Positions 22,042-33,375 of a DNA stretch of 64,000 bases are shown piece after piece; position 1 is the first letter of the stretch, and each line of letters opens with the position of its first letter. The notes below the pieces were generated by a model that saw only the letters and a program-made list of their open reading frames with translations, searched no databases and was not told the DNA's origin. A program made the position numbers and the translations under genes. The stretch comes from Codonopsis lanceolata. Taxonomy: Eukaryota; Streptophyta; Magnoliopsida; Asterales; Campanulaceae. The DNA is taken from positions 86,058,049 through 86,122,048 of the forward strand of contig CM028380.1 of NCBI GenBank assembly GCA_013146195.2. Reading direction: 5' to 3'.

Positions 22042-23436
22042 TCAGAAAATGATATCATCAACGTAGATCTGTACCAGAGAATGTCCTTTGTGCTTGAGAA
22101 TGAAGAGAGTGGTGTCAATCTTGCCTCGCACGAATCCTTGTTCAACCAGAAATTTAGAAAGGGTTTCATACCAGGCTCGAGGAGCTTGCTTAAGACCATA
22201 GAGAGCCTTCTTAAGCTTGTAAACATGAGTTTCTTTCCCTTTTTCTACAAAGCCTGGAGGTTGAGCAACGTAGACTGTTTCTTGAAGATCACCATTAAGA
22301 AAAGCGCTCTTGACATCCATTTGGTACAGCACAAAGTCCTTGTATGTAGCATAGGCTAAGAAGATTCTGATGGCTTCCAACCTTGCTACTGGAGCGAATG
22401 TTTCATCATAGTCGATTCCTTCTTCTTGTCGATATCCTTGTGCAACAAGTCTTGCTTTGTTCCTCACTATGTTCCCATCCTCATCCTTTTTGTTTCTGAA
22501 CACCCATTTTGTGCCAATGATAGTATGATCAGCAGGCTTTGGAACTAGCTTCCATACTTGGCATCGTTCAAATTGTTGAAGTTCTTCTTGCATGGCTTCC
22601 AGCCAACTTGGATCTTGAAGAGCTTCTTCGATCTTCTTTGGCTCTTCTTCTGAAACGAATGCGGCACAGAACATACATTCGTTCTTGGAGGATCTTCTGG
22701 TGCGTACTCCAACATGAATGTCACCAATGATTTGAGAGATCGGATGGTCTTTGCATGTTCTTGTGACAGCAGGAATATGATGAGTTGCAGCTGTTTCTGC
22801 ATGACAAGGTTCAGAAGGAGGGCTATAGGGAAGATCTGTGTCTTGATGAGAGTTGTGTTCAGAATTTGGTTCATAGGTGAGTTGAGGAATAGGATTTTCA
22901 GGTTGAGAAACAAAAGGTTCTTGATACGGGTTTTCTTGAGCATGGTTGAAGTCTTCTGGTGGCCCGTTTGATAGAAAATGATGGTCAGGAATGTTTGATT
23001 GAGTTGCTGGTGAAGGATTAGGTATACTAGAGGTTGATGGTTTAGATGTACTGTCCTCAACATCAACAAAGTCATCAGCAACATTTGGAGCCACATGTGG
23101 CTCTAATAAATCAAATTCATCAAATGAGACATGAACAGATTCAACTATTTTTAATAAGCGTTTGTTGAAAACCCTGTAAGCTTTGGAGTGTAAGGCATAA
23201 CCCAAAAATACACCTTCATCGGCTTTATGATCAAATTTGCCTCTGTAATCATTACCATTGTAGACTACAAAGCATTTACAGCCGAAGATTTTGAAAAATC
23301 CAATGTTTGGGGTTTTACCTCTCCAAAGTTCATAGGGTGTTTTACCGTGAAATTTGTTGATCAATGATCTGTTACGAGTGAAACAGTATTGACGCTTGCC
23401 CGTATGTGTTTGGGTAACTTTGCTTCGGCAAAGCAT
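22042..23436 (-). pseudogene. SIRE-like reverse transcriptase and integrase C-terminus
   Basis: Open for 464 codons. It starts with the end of integrase (NRSLINKFHGKTPYELW, ADEGVFLGYALHSKAYRVFN), then a Ser/Pro linker, then Copia RT (WKLVPKPADHTIIGTKWVFR, KARLVAQGYRQEEGIDYDET, MDVKSAFLNGDL, YGLKQAPRAWYE). It stops right after the catalytic YVDD motif. RT would copy the element RNA into cDNA. It reads in a different frame from the integrase block upstream because of a frameshift near 23.5 kb. Confidence 0.9.
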
Positions 23437-23599
23437 AGTTTTAGCAGCCTTCGATAAGTGTTACGTTCTTCCTTTCAAAGAACGCCGTTTTCTTTGTGGT
23501 GTTCTTACAGAAGTTGTGCCCAATACCGTGATCATCACAATACTTTGCTATTCCATTATTGGTGAACTCGGTGCCATTGTCGATCGAACGCCACCGATT

Positions 23600-24403
23600 T
23601 CATCGAAGTTTTTGCGCTTGCAATCTTAGAATAGTAGTAAGAAGATCGTATGTGTGATCTTTAGAAGACATCATCTCTGTCCAAGTGTATCTTGTATAAT
23701 CATCCACTACTACTAGCGTGTATCTGAAACCACCATAGCTAATAGTAGTGACTGGTCCGAAGAGATCCATGTGAAGCAGTTGTAGAGGTCTTGTCGTTGA
23801 GAGTCCTGGTTTGCTTTTGAATGACGTTTTTGAGAGCTTTCCCAGTTGGCACGCTTTGCACGAACGATCATGGTCAGCAGAGACCTTTGGCAATCCTTTG
23901 ACTAGACCTTCTTTAGATAGCTTGGCTAGATATTTGAAGTTCAAATGACTGAGTCTTTTATGCCACAACCAGCTTTTGTCTTGAGCAGAGTTTGCCACAA
24001 GACATAGATTAGTAGCCTTACCGTAGGCATTCAAATCTATTACATAGACATTCCCTTGTCTATGACCAGTAACCAAGGTTGAGCAAGAGACTGGATCCTT
24101 GATATCACATCTGTTTGAGGAGAATTGACATATAAGCCCTTTGTCACAGAATTGAGAAATACTCAGGAGATTATGTTTCAAGCCTTCTACAAGAGAGACT
24201 TTTCCAATGGAGAGATTTCCTCGAATGATGGATCCATAGCCAATTGTTCTTCCTTTAGCATTGTCTCCGAAGATGACTGGAGGGCCTTCTGCCTCAGAAA
24301 TATTAGAGAGAAGGCATGATTCTCCGGTCATGTGTCTTGAGCAGCCGCTGTCTAGATACCACACATCTTTCTTCTCTGAATATGATTTAGCTACGAAGCA
24401 CAC
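23600..24403 (-). pseudogene. SIRE-like protease and integrase (zinc finger, part of core)
   Basis: The order is an aspartic protease motif (WYLDSGCSRHMT), the GAG-pre-integrase zinc finger (WHKRLSHLNF ... CKACQLGK), then the integrase core with the first catalytic Asp in LLHMDLFGP and VVVDDYTRYTW. Beyond 23600 the core is frameshifted, so the later Asp and Glu are only in broken frames. It is in the same frame as the gag block upstream, separated by stops near 24464. Confidence 0.9.
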
Positions 24404-24463
24404 CTGAGATGTAAGGATAAGAAAATCATGGTCCCCTTTTATTTTTCTTATGGGTCCAAATGG

Positions 24464-25525
24464 TTAGCGTATTTTTGGAACCCATACTTGCCTGATTTTT
24501 GGAATAGGGGATCCAGCAGGCTTCATGATGGATTTCAGCAGACATTCATGGACCAAGTGGCCAAAACACTTACAAAATGTACAGTGATGAAAATTACAGA
24601 AGTCTACATGATTATGCTGGATGTTTGAAGGTTTTTGAACATTTTTCTTAACAGCAGCTTTTGAGTTGGTAGTCTTGTTAGCAGCAGGCTTAGAGGCTTC
24701 TGTATGAGGCTTCTTGAGTCTGTATACAGCAGTCTTTGCTTTAGCAAAAGAATGTTTGCTGGTAGTAGACTTTGATGCCTCATGCATTTTTCCTTTAAGC
24801 TTGGTGTCAACATTCTGCGTAGCAGTGGCACCATCTGTAGTACTGTTGATGAATCTGATAGGTTTGAGCAGACTTTTCATGGGCCCTGAAACAGCAGCCT
24901 TTGCTTTCACAGAAGTGCTGGTGGAGGGCTGTTGTAAGTCTGCACCTCCTTTAACAGATTTATCTCCAGCAGATGATTGCTTTGCTTTCAAAGCTTCACT
25001 GTTTCTGTTAATTTGAACCTTAGGGTATTTATAAGGAGTAGCAGTATAACCAATTCCTTCTTTACCCTTGTTAGGTTTCTGATATTGTGCAGGAATATTA
25101 CTATTCACTGTAAAATGTTCATTTTCTTGTTCAGAGGTTGCGCTAGAGATTTCATTAGAGAATCCTAGCCCAGATTTATCTGTTGAGGGCTTTTGATCTC
25201 CAAGAATTTGATCAAAGACTGCCGTTGAGTTATTCCATGAGTTAATGGTTTTTTGCAACTCTTCTTTCTCAGCAGATAACTCTTTGGCATGATCAATAAG
25301 ACAAGCAACCTTTTCATTGAGAAACTTGTTCTCTTCTTTTAACTTGATACTTTCCTGCTGGATTCCATGGAGAGTTTTTAACTCGGTTTCCAGCATGGAT
25401 TTCTCAGTTCCTAGCTTCTCATGACTTTTAGCTAACTTAACATAGGCCTTCCTAAATTCATTGAATTCCTCTAGCATGTCTTGAGCATCCTTGAGGATTT
25501 CTTCTTTTGAAGGCTCTTCAGAAGA
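24464..25525 (-). pseudogene. SIRE-like gag, C-terminal half with CCHC knuckle
   Basis: Open for 337 codons from 25477. Residues 1-90 are a heptad-rich coiled coil (KLAKSHEKLGTEKS, LKEENKFLNEKV). A lysine/serine-rich stretch follows, then a zinc knuckle CTFCKCFGHLVHEC that fits C-X2-C-X4-H-X4-C. The N-terminal capsid half is missing: upstream of about 25525 the sequence turns into an inverted LTR fragment. Long gag coiled coils and a third ORF are typical of the SIRE/Maximus group. Confidence 0.85.
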
Positions 25526-25828
25526 TTGTTCTTTATAGTGCGAACCATCTCAAAATACGTGTGTTCTTTCATTACTGTTGTTTACTGCTTTACTGTTTCA
25601 TATCTCTTTACTTATCGCTTCAAATGCAGACTTGAATATTCAGCAAAGTCTACCGGTAGTGCTTCACCGGCAGACTTGAACTGTCTTCCTTATAAGACTT
25701 CCGCTACTTCAATCTTTTCAATAGATTGCAAGTGCTTGTTTTAGGAATTTATACGAAAAGTTTTAAAATGTCTAATAAGCTATTCAACCCCCTCTTCTAA
25801 CTTATTATTGTGCCCTTTGGGACTAACA
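25526..25828 (+). mobile_element. Inverted end fragment of a SIRE-like LTR
   Basis: The plus strand reads GTGCGAACCATCTCAAAATA ... GCTATTCAACCCCCTC ... CCCTTTGGGACTAACA. The minus-strand LTR at 16324-17544 has the same motif order when read on the minus strand, so this fragment is inverted relative to the element it borders. It joins gag directly with no 5' LTR, primer site or gag start between them. Confidence 0.65.
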
Positions 25829-26220
25829 AAAGGTTAACAAAAATATGTATAGCCGTCTTTGCTTTTCTTTTCTTGTCTTGTCGTCGTAAGAATTCACATT
25901 TTTACTACATTTGTTTAGTTCTCCTTTGATCCCAAAATAAATACTCTCCCTTCCTAAATTTATTACCTTGTTTGGCTTTTTCTTTTTTTGTCAAATTGAT
26001 TGTTTTCAAATGAATTTGACGTATATTTTTTAAATCATAAAGCATGTACTCCCTTTGTTTTTCCACTTAAAGAGTTTATATTTAAAAAGTCTAATATTTA
26101 AGAGCGCACAAATGAGACATATTAAATTATTAAAATCATGAGAGTTTGTCATAATTACAAAAATATTTAAGCACAACCAATATGGTTACAATACAAGTGG
26201 AGTGTAAAAAAATATCAAAA

Positions 26221-26224
<4 letters not shown>

Positions 26225-26304
<80 letters not shown>
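26225..26304. repeat. TA dinucleotide microsatellite
   Basis: About 40 uninterrupted TA units. It lies inside the Stowaway-like element. Confidence 0.95.
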
Positions 26305-26308
<4 letters not shown>

Positions 26309-26325
26309 TTAGGGCCCGTTAGTAC

Positions 26326-26545
26326 ATCGTTTTGAAAACGTAGTATTTTCAAAACATTGTTTTTTTCTTATAAATACGTTTGGGAAATTATTTTAAAACG
26401 CTATTTTCATAAACAAGCTAGTTTTAAACGCAACATATTTTTAAAATGTTGCGTTTTAAAACACTGCATTGAAACACTTTTAAATATAAAACGATATGTT
26501 TTTTTTTGCTAGCGTTTTAGTCAAAACGCTCCACCAAACAAGTAA
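26326..26545. mobile_element. Small MITE with CGTTTTGAAAACG ends, copy 1
   Basis: The left CGTTTTGAAAACGTAGTATT and right inverted GAGCGTTTTGACTAAAACGC are imperfect TIRs. Inner motifs (GCGTTTTAAAACACTGCAT, ATACGTTTGGGAAA) recur at 53045-53345, showing a dispersed family. It is non-coding; the superfamily is unassigned. Confidence 0.6.
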
Positions 26546-26779
26546 TTAGACTCTTTAAATGAAACATCTCAAAATAAAATAGTGGACTATTTTCCTGAAA
26601 CGGATGGAGTAATTCGTAGGGCTTTGTAATTATTACAATTTATGTGTTTTATAATTAAAAAAAAAATAATTATGTAAACTTCAAATATTCATTTGAATAA
26701 CAAACAGTGTGATCAAAAAAAGACAAACGAGACAATAATATAGGAAATACATTTTTAACTAAACACACTTATTAATTGC

Positions 26780-27969
26780 TGATAGATGTGTTTTATATGC
26801 ATCTATTGTGTGTATATTCCTACTTAGATTATGTTTTTCCGCGAGTTTCTAAAGTTATTGATATGAGTTTTAGTGTTTTATGAGTTTCAGGCTAAAGATG
26901 AGGAAAATGATGAATTTCGGGCTTTTATACACCAATATGAAGTTTTCAGGGACCTGAGTGCAAATTGCTGAAAGAAGGACAAAAAGCTGAAGCTGGAGGC
27001 TGAGCGAGTGCTTAAAATGCAGTACCGAGAATCCTGGCCAGGGGGTTGTTTTCGTCTTTTTCTCATAAACCCTAGCTAGTATAAATAAAACCTTAACCTC
27101 TCAGCTTTAGGGGATTCGATTTTAGGTTAACTTAGGCTGCTCTTGAGCTCTCTCAAGAGGCAGAAATATTTTGTATTTCATTTTTATTTCGATTTGTTGA
27201 AGATTGAAGATGTTACAATTCATTCATATGTTGTGTTCATCATCTGTGATGAACTGACCGCTTCATTCTAGGTATTGGAGGTAACTTTGTATCAACTTTT
27301 ATACGTTAATATAATTTCTTTTTATCAAATTATTGCTTATCGCTTAATGGCTACATTAATGGATGTGCAGGCTCTTGGGTATGATGAACTGCACGACCAA
27401 ATGCATAAGTCATATACTCGCCAACCTAATTGGTAAATAGGTCTCTCTGATTCCCGACCATAGGCTAAAGAGTAGATCTAGATTCGCATTGTGTGAGGAA
27501 TTCAATAAAGTTAGTTTCTTTTCACTTTAGTTCCTAAGGCACTTAATGGACTCTTAATTACTATGTGGACGGACCAAGAAAACACAACAAAAGCGGAGTA
27601 CTGAGGATTGCAAATCTCGACCAGTAAATCACAATCTTTTACCTAGCGAATGAACCCATAATTGATAGATGTCGTTAGACTAATATACATAAAAGGCGAT
27701 ACAAGTGAATCCCAATACCTAGACCGTTCGCATCCATAAAACTTTTATAAAATTCAGTCTTCTGCTAGTAGTTAATTTATATCCATTTTATTAGTTTACT
27801 TTTAGAATTTAAATTATTCCAAAAACAAAACCTCATTTTTATTTAATTGTTTTTTAATTAGTTTAGATTAAATTCATTTTAATTCATTCTCCATGAGGTT
27901 CAACCCTTGCTTCCATCTTTCTATTTTACAATAGTCTTGTGCACTTGTAAGGTATTTTTAAACACATCA
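26780..27969 (+). repeat. 5' LTR of Athila copy 2
   Basis: TGATAGATGTGTTTTATATG to ACACATCA, 1190 bp. Its TATA box TATAAATA is at 27080-27087. Compared with the 3' LTR it lacks about 60-70 bp just upstream of the TATA box, exactly the palindromic GAGCGATCGCTC module, and a shorter piece near 27345. Confidence 0.9.
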
Positions 27970-27975
27970 AGTTTT

Positions 27976-27993
27976 TGGTGTCGTTGCCGGGGA
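27976..27993 (+). promoter_or_regulatory. Primer-binding site, tRNA-Asp type
   Basis: TGGTGTCGTTGCCGGGGA, two mismatches to the complement of the tRNA-Asp 3' end, six bases after the 5' LTR. Confidence 0.85.
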
Positions 27994-28132
27994 GAAGTTT
28001 AATTAAAAAGTTTTTAATCTTTTCTGTTTTTACAAATTAAAAATACAAAAAATAATAATAAAAATAAAAACAACAAAAATATTTTTTCATTTGTCTTAAT
28101 TTATTTCTGGTTTGTAGTTGATTGTGCATTTT

Positions 28133-30348
28133 ATGCACAGTCGACGTTCGTTGAATCCCACGCGGGCGGATTTTAATGATAACATTAATAATTTAGGAAG
28201 GAATCCTCAACAGAATAATCCAATGGCCGATAATCCAAAAGATCAAAGAGCAAACCTAGTTGCTCCCGTTGAAGCAGTTGTGGCTGCAAGGGACGAAATG
28301 CAAGCCCCTAGGACGATGAGAGATTATAATCATCCTAATACTGATTTTTCACCTTCATGTTTAATTTTGCCTGATAGAGTAAGAATTTTGAATTTAAGGG
28401 ACACTTTTACAATATGTTCCAAACTTTTCATGGTTTACCTACTAGAAAATGCAGTATCCTTTGATGTGCCCGGCCCAAACCCGGTCACGAGCAAGGCACG
28501 AGCAACCATCATGTGCCGGTCACGAGCCTAATTGACATGGGTCCTACCCACCTAGCGGGCAGAGCTAGCCGGACACCACAAAGAATCAGACATCCCGCCC
28601 AGGCTTGGCTGGGTATAGGCCCTGCCTGCTCGACCAAGGGCCATGCCCAGGAGTTACACTTATCATCTACAAATCTATCTATTATGGCCGGGTAGAGCCT
28701 TGCTTGCCCGGGTAGGTATCGAGCAGGTAGCCTCAGTAACTTGCTCTCCAAGATAGGTCAAGGGTTTTCTTATCCGAGCAGGACTCTTGCCATATCTGCT
28801 CTTATAATTACGCGGTCAGCCGCGTATCACGCCTAAAATCAAGGGATTATCTCCTAATCTTACAAGGTATCTAAGGCAGTAAATCCTAAACGGATTCAAT
28901 GACATTAGGGGCCTATAAATACCCCTCCATAAACCTAAACAAGGTACACACTCTTTCTTGAGCCTAGAACCTCTATCAAATTGTTTTTTGACTCTTTCAC
29001 ACAATACTTACTCTCACGCCGGAGTGGTTTTATGAGGCCAAGCCTTGCACTTCCACTAAGGTTTTTTGTGATCTTAATCAAATTCAAGGAAACAGATCGA
29101 GCCCAGATATCCTACCCATCGTACAGACGGCCCAAGCTGTATTTTTGCCACATCATCCTTCATGAAAGATTTAAGTCATTTGGTTGAAACTTTTCTTACG
29201 GGAGGATTAACCGAAGATGAATTTAAGATGTGTTTTTTGCAATGTACTTTAAAAGATGCTGCTAAAAAGTGGTTCATGACTTTAGCACCTAGGAGCATAT
29301 CAACATGAAGAGAATTATATGATGCATTTATTGCTAAATTTTTATCAACATTCTTCACTTTCTAGTCATAGAAGACAAATTATGTGTTTTACAATGGAGC
29401 AAGGTGAAACTTTTCATGAAGCATGGGACCGTTTCAAATCTCTATTAGTATATTGTCCACATCACAATTTTATGCAAGATATTTTAATTACTCAATTTTA
29501 TGACTCACTCTTAATGCACCAGTAGACTATGATAGATAGTGCTGCGGGAGGGTCGATTCATGGATTGACCCTAGATCAAGCCTATGATTTATTTGAGATG
29601 TTAAGTTCCAATTCTAGAAAAGAGAGTGTGAGAGGCAAAGCTAAGACAGTTTATGAGTTAAGATCGAATGTTGAAGAGACCAATGCATTAGCACTGGCTA
29701 ATGCTAAAATAGAAGCTTATGAAGCAATGATGGCTGCGGCCAATTTAAATTTTTCTTATGATCCAAGTTCTAATTATGGCAACAATTCACATGCTACTAA
29801 CAGTTGCCCATCTAATGGGGATATGCATGTTTTTCAGGAACAAATGAACTCGATTAATTCATATCCACCTCATCAAAGAAAAGACCCTTTTTTCCAATAC
29901 ATACAATCTTGGATGGAGAAATCATCCAAACTTCAATTGGGGAGGAAACAAGCCGATACATCCACAACCTAAGCAACCGCAAGGGTATGGTCAAGGAAAC
30001 CAGAATTTTAGAAATTCTGTACCGACTTCTGAACCAAAAGATATTGTTGCACGTCTGCAGAAAATGGAAAATAGTATTGACACAATAAATTCAACTCTGC
30101 AAAAGATAATGATTAGGATTGATCAAAATAGTGAAAAGTTGGAGGCACACAAGAAACGAGAGTATAGGAAGTTCCCAAGTCAAAACAAGCAAGCTAAAGC
30201 TATTACTACTTTAAGAAGTGGTAAAACTATCGGTGAGGAGGTAAGTACACCTATTCCTTCTACTTCTTCTGAAACAATAAGTGATGAAAAAGATAACAAG
30301 CAAAGTGAAAATTTGAAAAAAAGAAAAAGAAAAATCATTTTTTCCTAA
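28133..30348 (+). pseudogene. Athila gag, interrupted by a solo LTR
   Basis: It starts MHSRRSLNPTRADF, then MRDYNHPNTDFSPSC, and is broken at 28461 by the solo LTR. It resumes at 29161 and includes MEQGETFHEAWDRFKSLLVY, CPHHNF and IDSAAGGSIHGLTLDQAYDL, all typical of Athila gag. One TAG lies at 29523-29525 and a frameshift near 29.9 kb; the C-terminal part (30064-30348) has a coiled coil and the AITTLRSGKTI motif found before the protease. Gag would build the virus-like particle. Confidence 0.85.
28462..29155. mobile_element. Solo LTR inside Athila gag, 5-bp target duplication TCCTT
   Basis: It begins TGATGTGCCCGG and ends GCCACATCA, flanked by TCCTT (28457-28461 and 29156-29160). A TATAAAT box lies at 28914-28920 and CTCACGCCGGAG follows near 29013. 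The latter also occurs in the solo LTR at 50454-51203, so they are one family. It is GC-richer than its host. Confidence 0.85.
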
Positions 30349-30366
30349 AATAAAGAAGAGCCTTAT

Positions 30367-32419
30367 TGTTGGTTCACAATAAAGCTCAAATAAGCTAGAG
30401 GTGGGGGGTGAATAGCCTATGATACCACATTATAACTTTTCTTTTAGGTATTCATGAAGTATAAATATCAGTGGTATAGACGATTGATTTAAAGAGCATG
30501 TCTGTTGTTGGTTTAGAACAGAATAGAACAGAAGACTTGCTCTCAGCAGAGTTATGAACTCTGCTGGTGAACCGTTTTGTAAAACAAAAGCATGTTTTAG
30601 AAAAAGTCTATGTAGCGGAAATATTAGGCTTAAGTTTTAAGAAGTCTTAAGTAGCTGTACACGATTAAATGATCAGAACAACAGCATACTTAATCCTTCT
30701 CCAAAATGCAGGTTTTAGGAAGTCATTGAAGATGTGGCTGTTCAAAAGATAAAACTGTTTATTAAAACCACATAGAGAGATAAAGATTGGAAAATGAATA
30801 ATTTAAAGAACATCTGAATTTATTCAAGAATAAATTATAGATTACATCAACCTAGACTCTCTATGAAAATTTTTGTTCTCATTTTCATCAATCCCCTAAT
30901 CTTGTACTTAATCGTTTATAGACAAACTTTTAAGTACAAAGGACAATAGGAGACTAGATGAGAAACAGTGATGAGAAGATACTAAGGTTATTCGTTCATA
31001 TAATAAATATCTGAACAAATGAGTGCATTGCACTCGGCCTCCTAAGATGATTGATTATTACACAATCAACAGCATTTGTATCGAAATACAAATCTATAGA
31101 TATGAATGTAATATGTACAGACAACTCTTCATCTTCTTTAGGCAACATCTGGATTGATCTCCAAATTGATCAACGACTTGACCTTTAGCTTTAGAAATAG
31201 GTTTCTGAAGCTTCACCTAAAGGTTGAGTTCTTCGAAGAAGGATGAAGAACTCAAATCAAGAACTGGGTTCTTGACCAAGACAAGAATCTTGACTGTTGA
31301 TGATCTCTATTTTCTCTTCACTTCTTTAAGGAGATTCTTCCTAGCAATTCACAGAAGGTGAGTTGCTAAGGTCTGGGTAGGTTTACTGCAACTAGGATGT
31401 AGAGATCTGAGATGCGTTGGTGAAGACGATCTCGTTGTCGATCTCTCTTCTTCTTCAAAGTTCTTGATGCAGGTTTAGAGACTTTTTTTTTATTGTCTCC
31501 TTGTTCATCGTCCTCTCCTCTTTTTTTTTTGGAGTAGAAGAGATATTTCTTTTTTTATATTCATCGTTGTCAAGATGATCGTTGAGATTTTGAAGATACA
31601 GTTTCTATCCGTTAGAAATGTTGACTGTTGAAATCCACTGGATAGAGATGTGTTGTTCAGTTGGACCTTTGACCGATGGATAAAGTCTTTGTCTTTAAGG
31701 TCTTGAACTGATTGCTTGTCAGACCGTCATTGATAGGTTCCTGAAAAGTAAGTCTGACGTCTGATGCACTGTCTGAGTGATTTGTCCAATAAAGTGAATT
31801 CCTTTTACAGATCTCAAGAGAGAGAAAAGATCTTGCAGTATCAATGATGTCAGGCTTCACGTGGATTTGAACGGCTTTTGAATCCTGAATACTTTTGTCT
31901 TTTGTCTTGATCTATTGCAGTCTTGACTTCTCTGAAGCACGTGCAGAATAAAGTCTGCTTGTCTGATGTTCAAGGGTGAGTCTATCTTGAGAGAAAGACT
32001 GCTGCTTATTAATGTGAACATTCAAACTGTGACAGATCTGCTGGTGGGTCTTCAAGGTGTCTTCGAGATGCACTTGACAAGTTTGCTGGTGAGGAATCCT
32101 TTGAGACTTTGTCACAGTAGCACGTCTGCTGGTGGCGAGTCTTCAGGGTGTCTTTTAGTGCATTCAATAAGTCTGCTTGTGACTAGTTTTGCGAAGAGCC
32201 TTTTGAGACTTCAGCAATTCTACTGGTGCTTTGTGCATATGAGGTGTTGTTCTGTTCAATCATCTATAAGGAGGTTAGGACTAGACTAGGACGACCTAAT
32301 CTTAGACCTATGTGTTGTCAAACAAGCTGCCACACTAATCGGCACGCAGACCTCTTAGCCACTTGTTATGACACACTGTAATGGGAACAAGCAAATCAAA
32401 ATATTAGGGATATGCAACA
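30367..32419 (-). mobile_element. Solo LTR of the SIRE-like family inside Athila copy 2
   Basis: The plus strand starts TGTTGGTTCACAATAAAGC...GCTAGAGGTGGGGGG and ends GGGATATGCAACA. Both ends, and CTGCCACACTAATCG near the end, match the LTR at 16324-17544 in the same relative order. It separates Athila gag from protease. A clear target duplication is not seen (CTTAT against AGATA), so the edges may be off by a few bases or altered. It is about 830 bp longer than the other copy. Confidence 0.65.
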
Positions 32420-33362
32420 AGATAATTTAATTATCAAGAAGCATATTCTAACACCTATATTGCACCTCCTGCTTATGTGCCCCCTATCCCGCTTTCTAGT
32501 CGTTTAATGCTATATAAAGCTAATAAACAATTTGCTGAAATTTATAACATGTTGTCTAAGGTGAACATAAATTTGCCCTTGTTAAATGTGATTAAAACTA
32601 TTCCTGTTTATGCAAAAAAAAAACATCAAGGAGTTAAGTTCTCGGAAACAAAAGTTTCCAAAAGATGAAAAAGTTATTATGTCTGAGAATGTTAGTGATG
32701 TCCTTCAGCAGAACCTTCCACCAAAGTTAAAAGATCCTGATAGTTTTAATGTAGATATTACTTTAGGAAACTCAAAGAAAATCAAAGCGATGTTGGATCT
32801 TGGTGCAAGTATCAATCTGATGCCTTTCTCGGTGTATAAACAATTAGGGTTAGGAGAATTGAAACCCACATCGATGACATTACAACTAGCAGACCGATCT
32901 GTTAAACACCCATTAGGAATTGTGGAAGATATTCTAGTCCAAGTAGAGAAATTAATTATGCTGGTTGATTTTGTGGTGCTTGAGATGGAAAATAGAGCTA
33001 GTTCTACACAAGAATCACCCCCTTTTCTTCTTGGAAGACCATTTATGGCTAGGGCCAATATTGTAATCAATGTTAAAAATAGGAAATTATCAATGACCGC
33101 TATGGGAGAAACAATTGAAATCTCTGTGTTTAATGCCTTGAAGCAACCTGAAGATATGAGTGGTTGGTTTTATGTTGATGAGATAGAAAACATAGTGGCT
33201 AAAGATTTAGTGAAAGAAATGAAGAATGATAAATTAGAGGAATTCCTAAATGGTCAAGGTGATAATGAAAATAGTGAAGCTGGTGAATTAACCAAACAAT
33301 TTGAGAAAAAAGAAGAAATAATAACCGAAAAAAGTAGTTCGCGAGTCTTTAGGGAATTTTAA
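32420..33362 (+). pseudogene. Athila aspartic protease region
   Basis: After the solo LTR the frame holds IAPPAYVPPIPLSSRLMLYK, then from 32610 an open stretch with LPPKLKDPDSF, the protease active-site motif LDLGASINLMPFSVYKQLGL and LADRSVKHPLGIVEDILVQV, ending LLGRPFMARANIVINVKN. These are Athila landmarks. The active-site DxGA is kept. It would process Gag-Pol. Confidence 0.9.
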
Positions 33363-33375
33363 TGAGAAATTAGTT

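Larger units (their letters stand above)
26049..26609. mobile_element. Stowaway-like MITE with nested TA repeat and a second MITE
   Basis: The left end CTCCCTTTGTTTTTCCAC pairs with the inverted right end CTCCATCCGTTTCAGGAAAA. Both flank TA. A TA dinucleotide run (26225-26304) and another MITE (about 26326-26545) sit inside it. Confidence 0.65.
25829..26779. other. Spacer between SIRE-like element and Athila copy 2
   Basis: No gene. It holds the Stowaway-like element at 26049-26609 and short AT-rich DNA, including TTATTACCTTGTTTGGC-like repeat near 25960. Confidence 0.6.
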
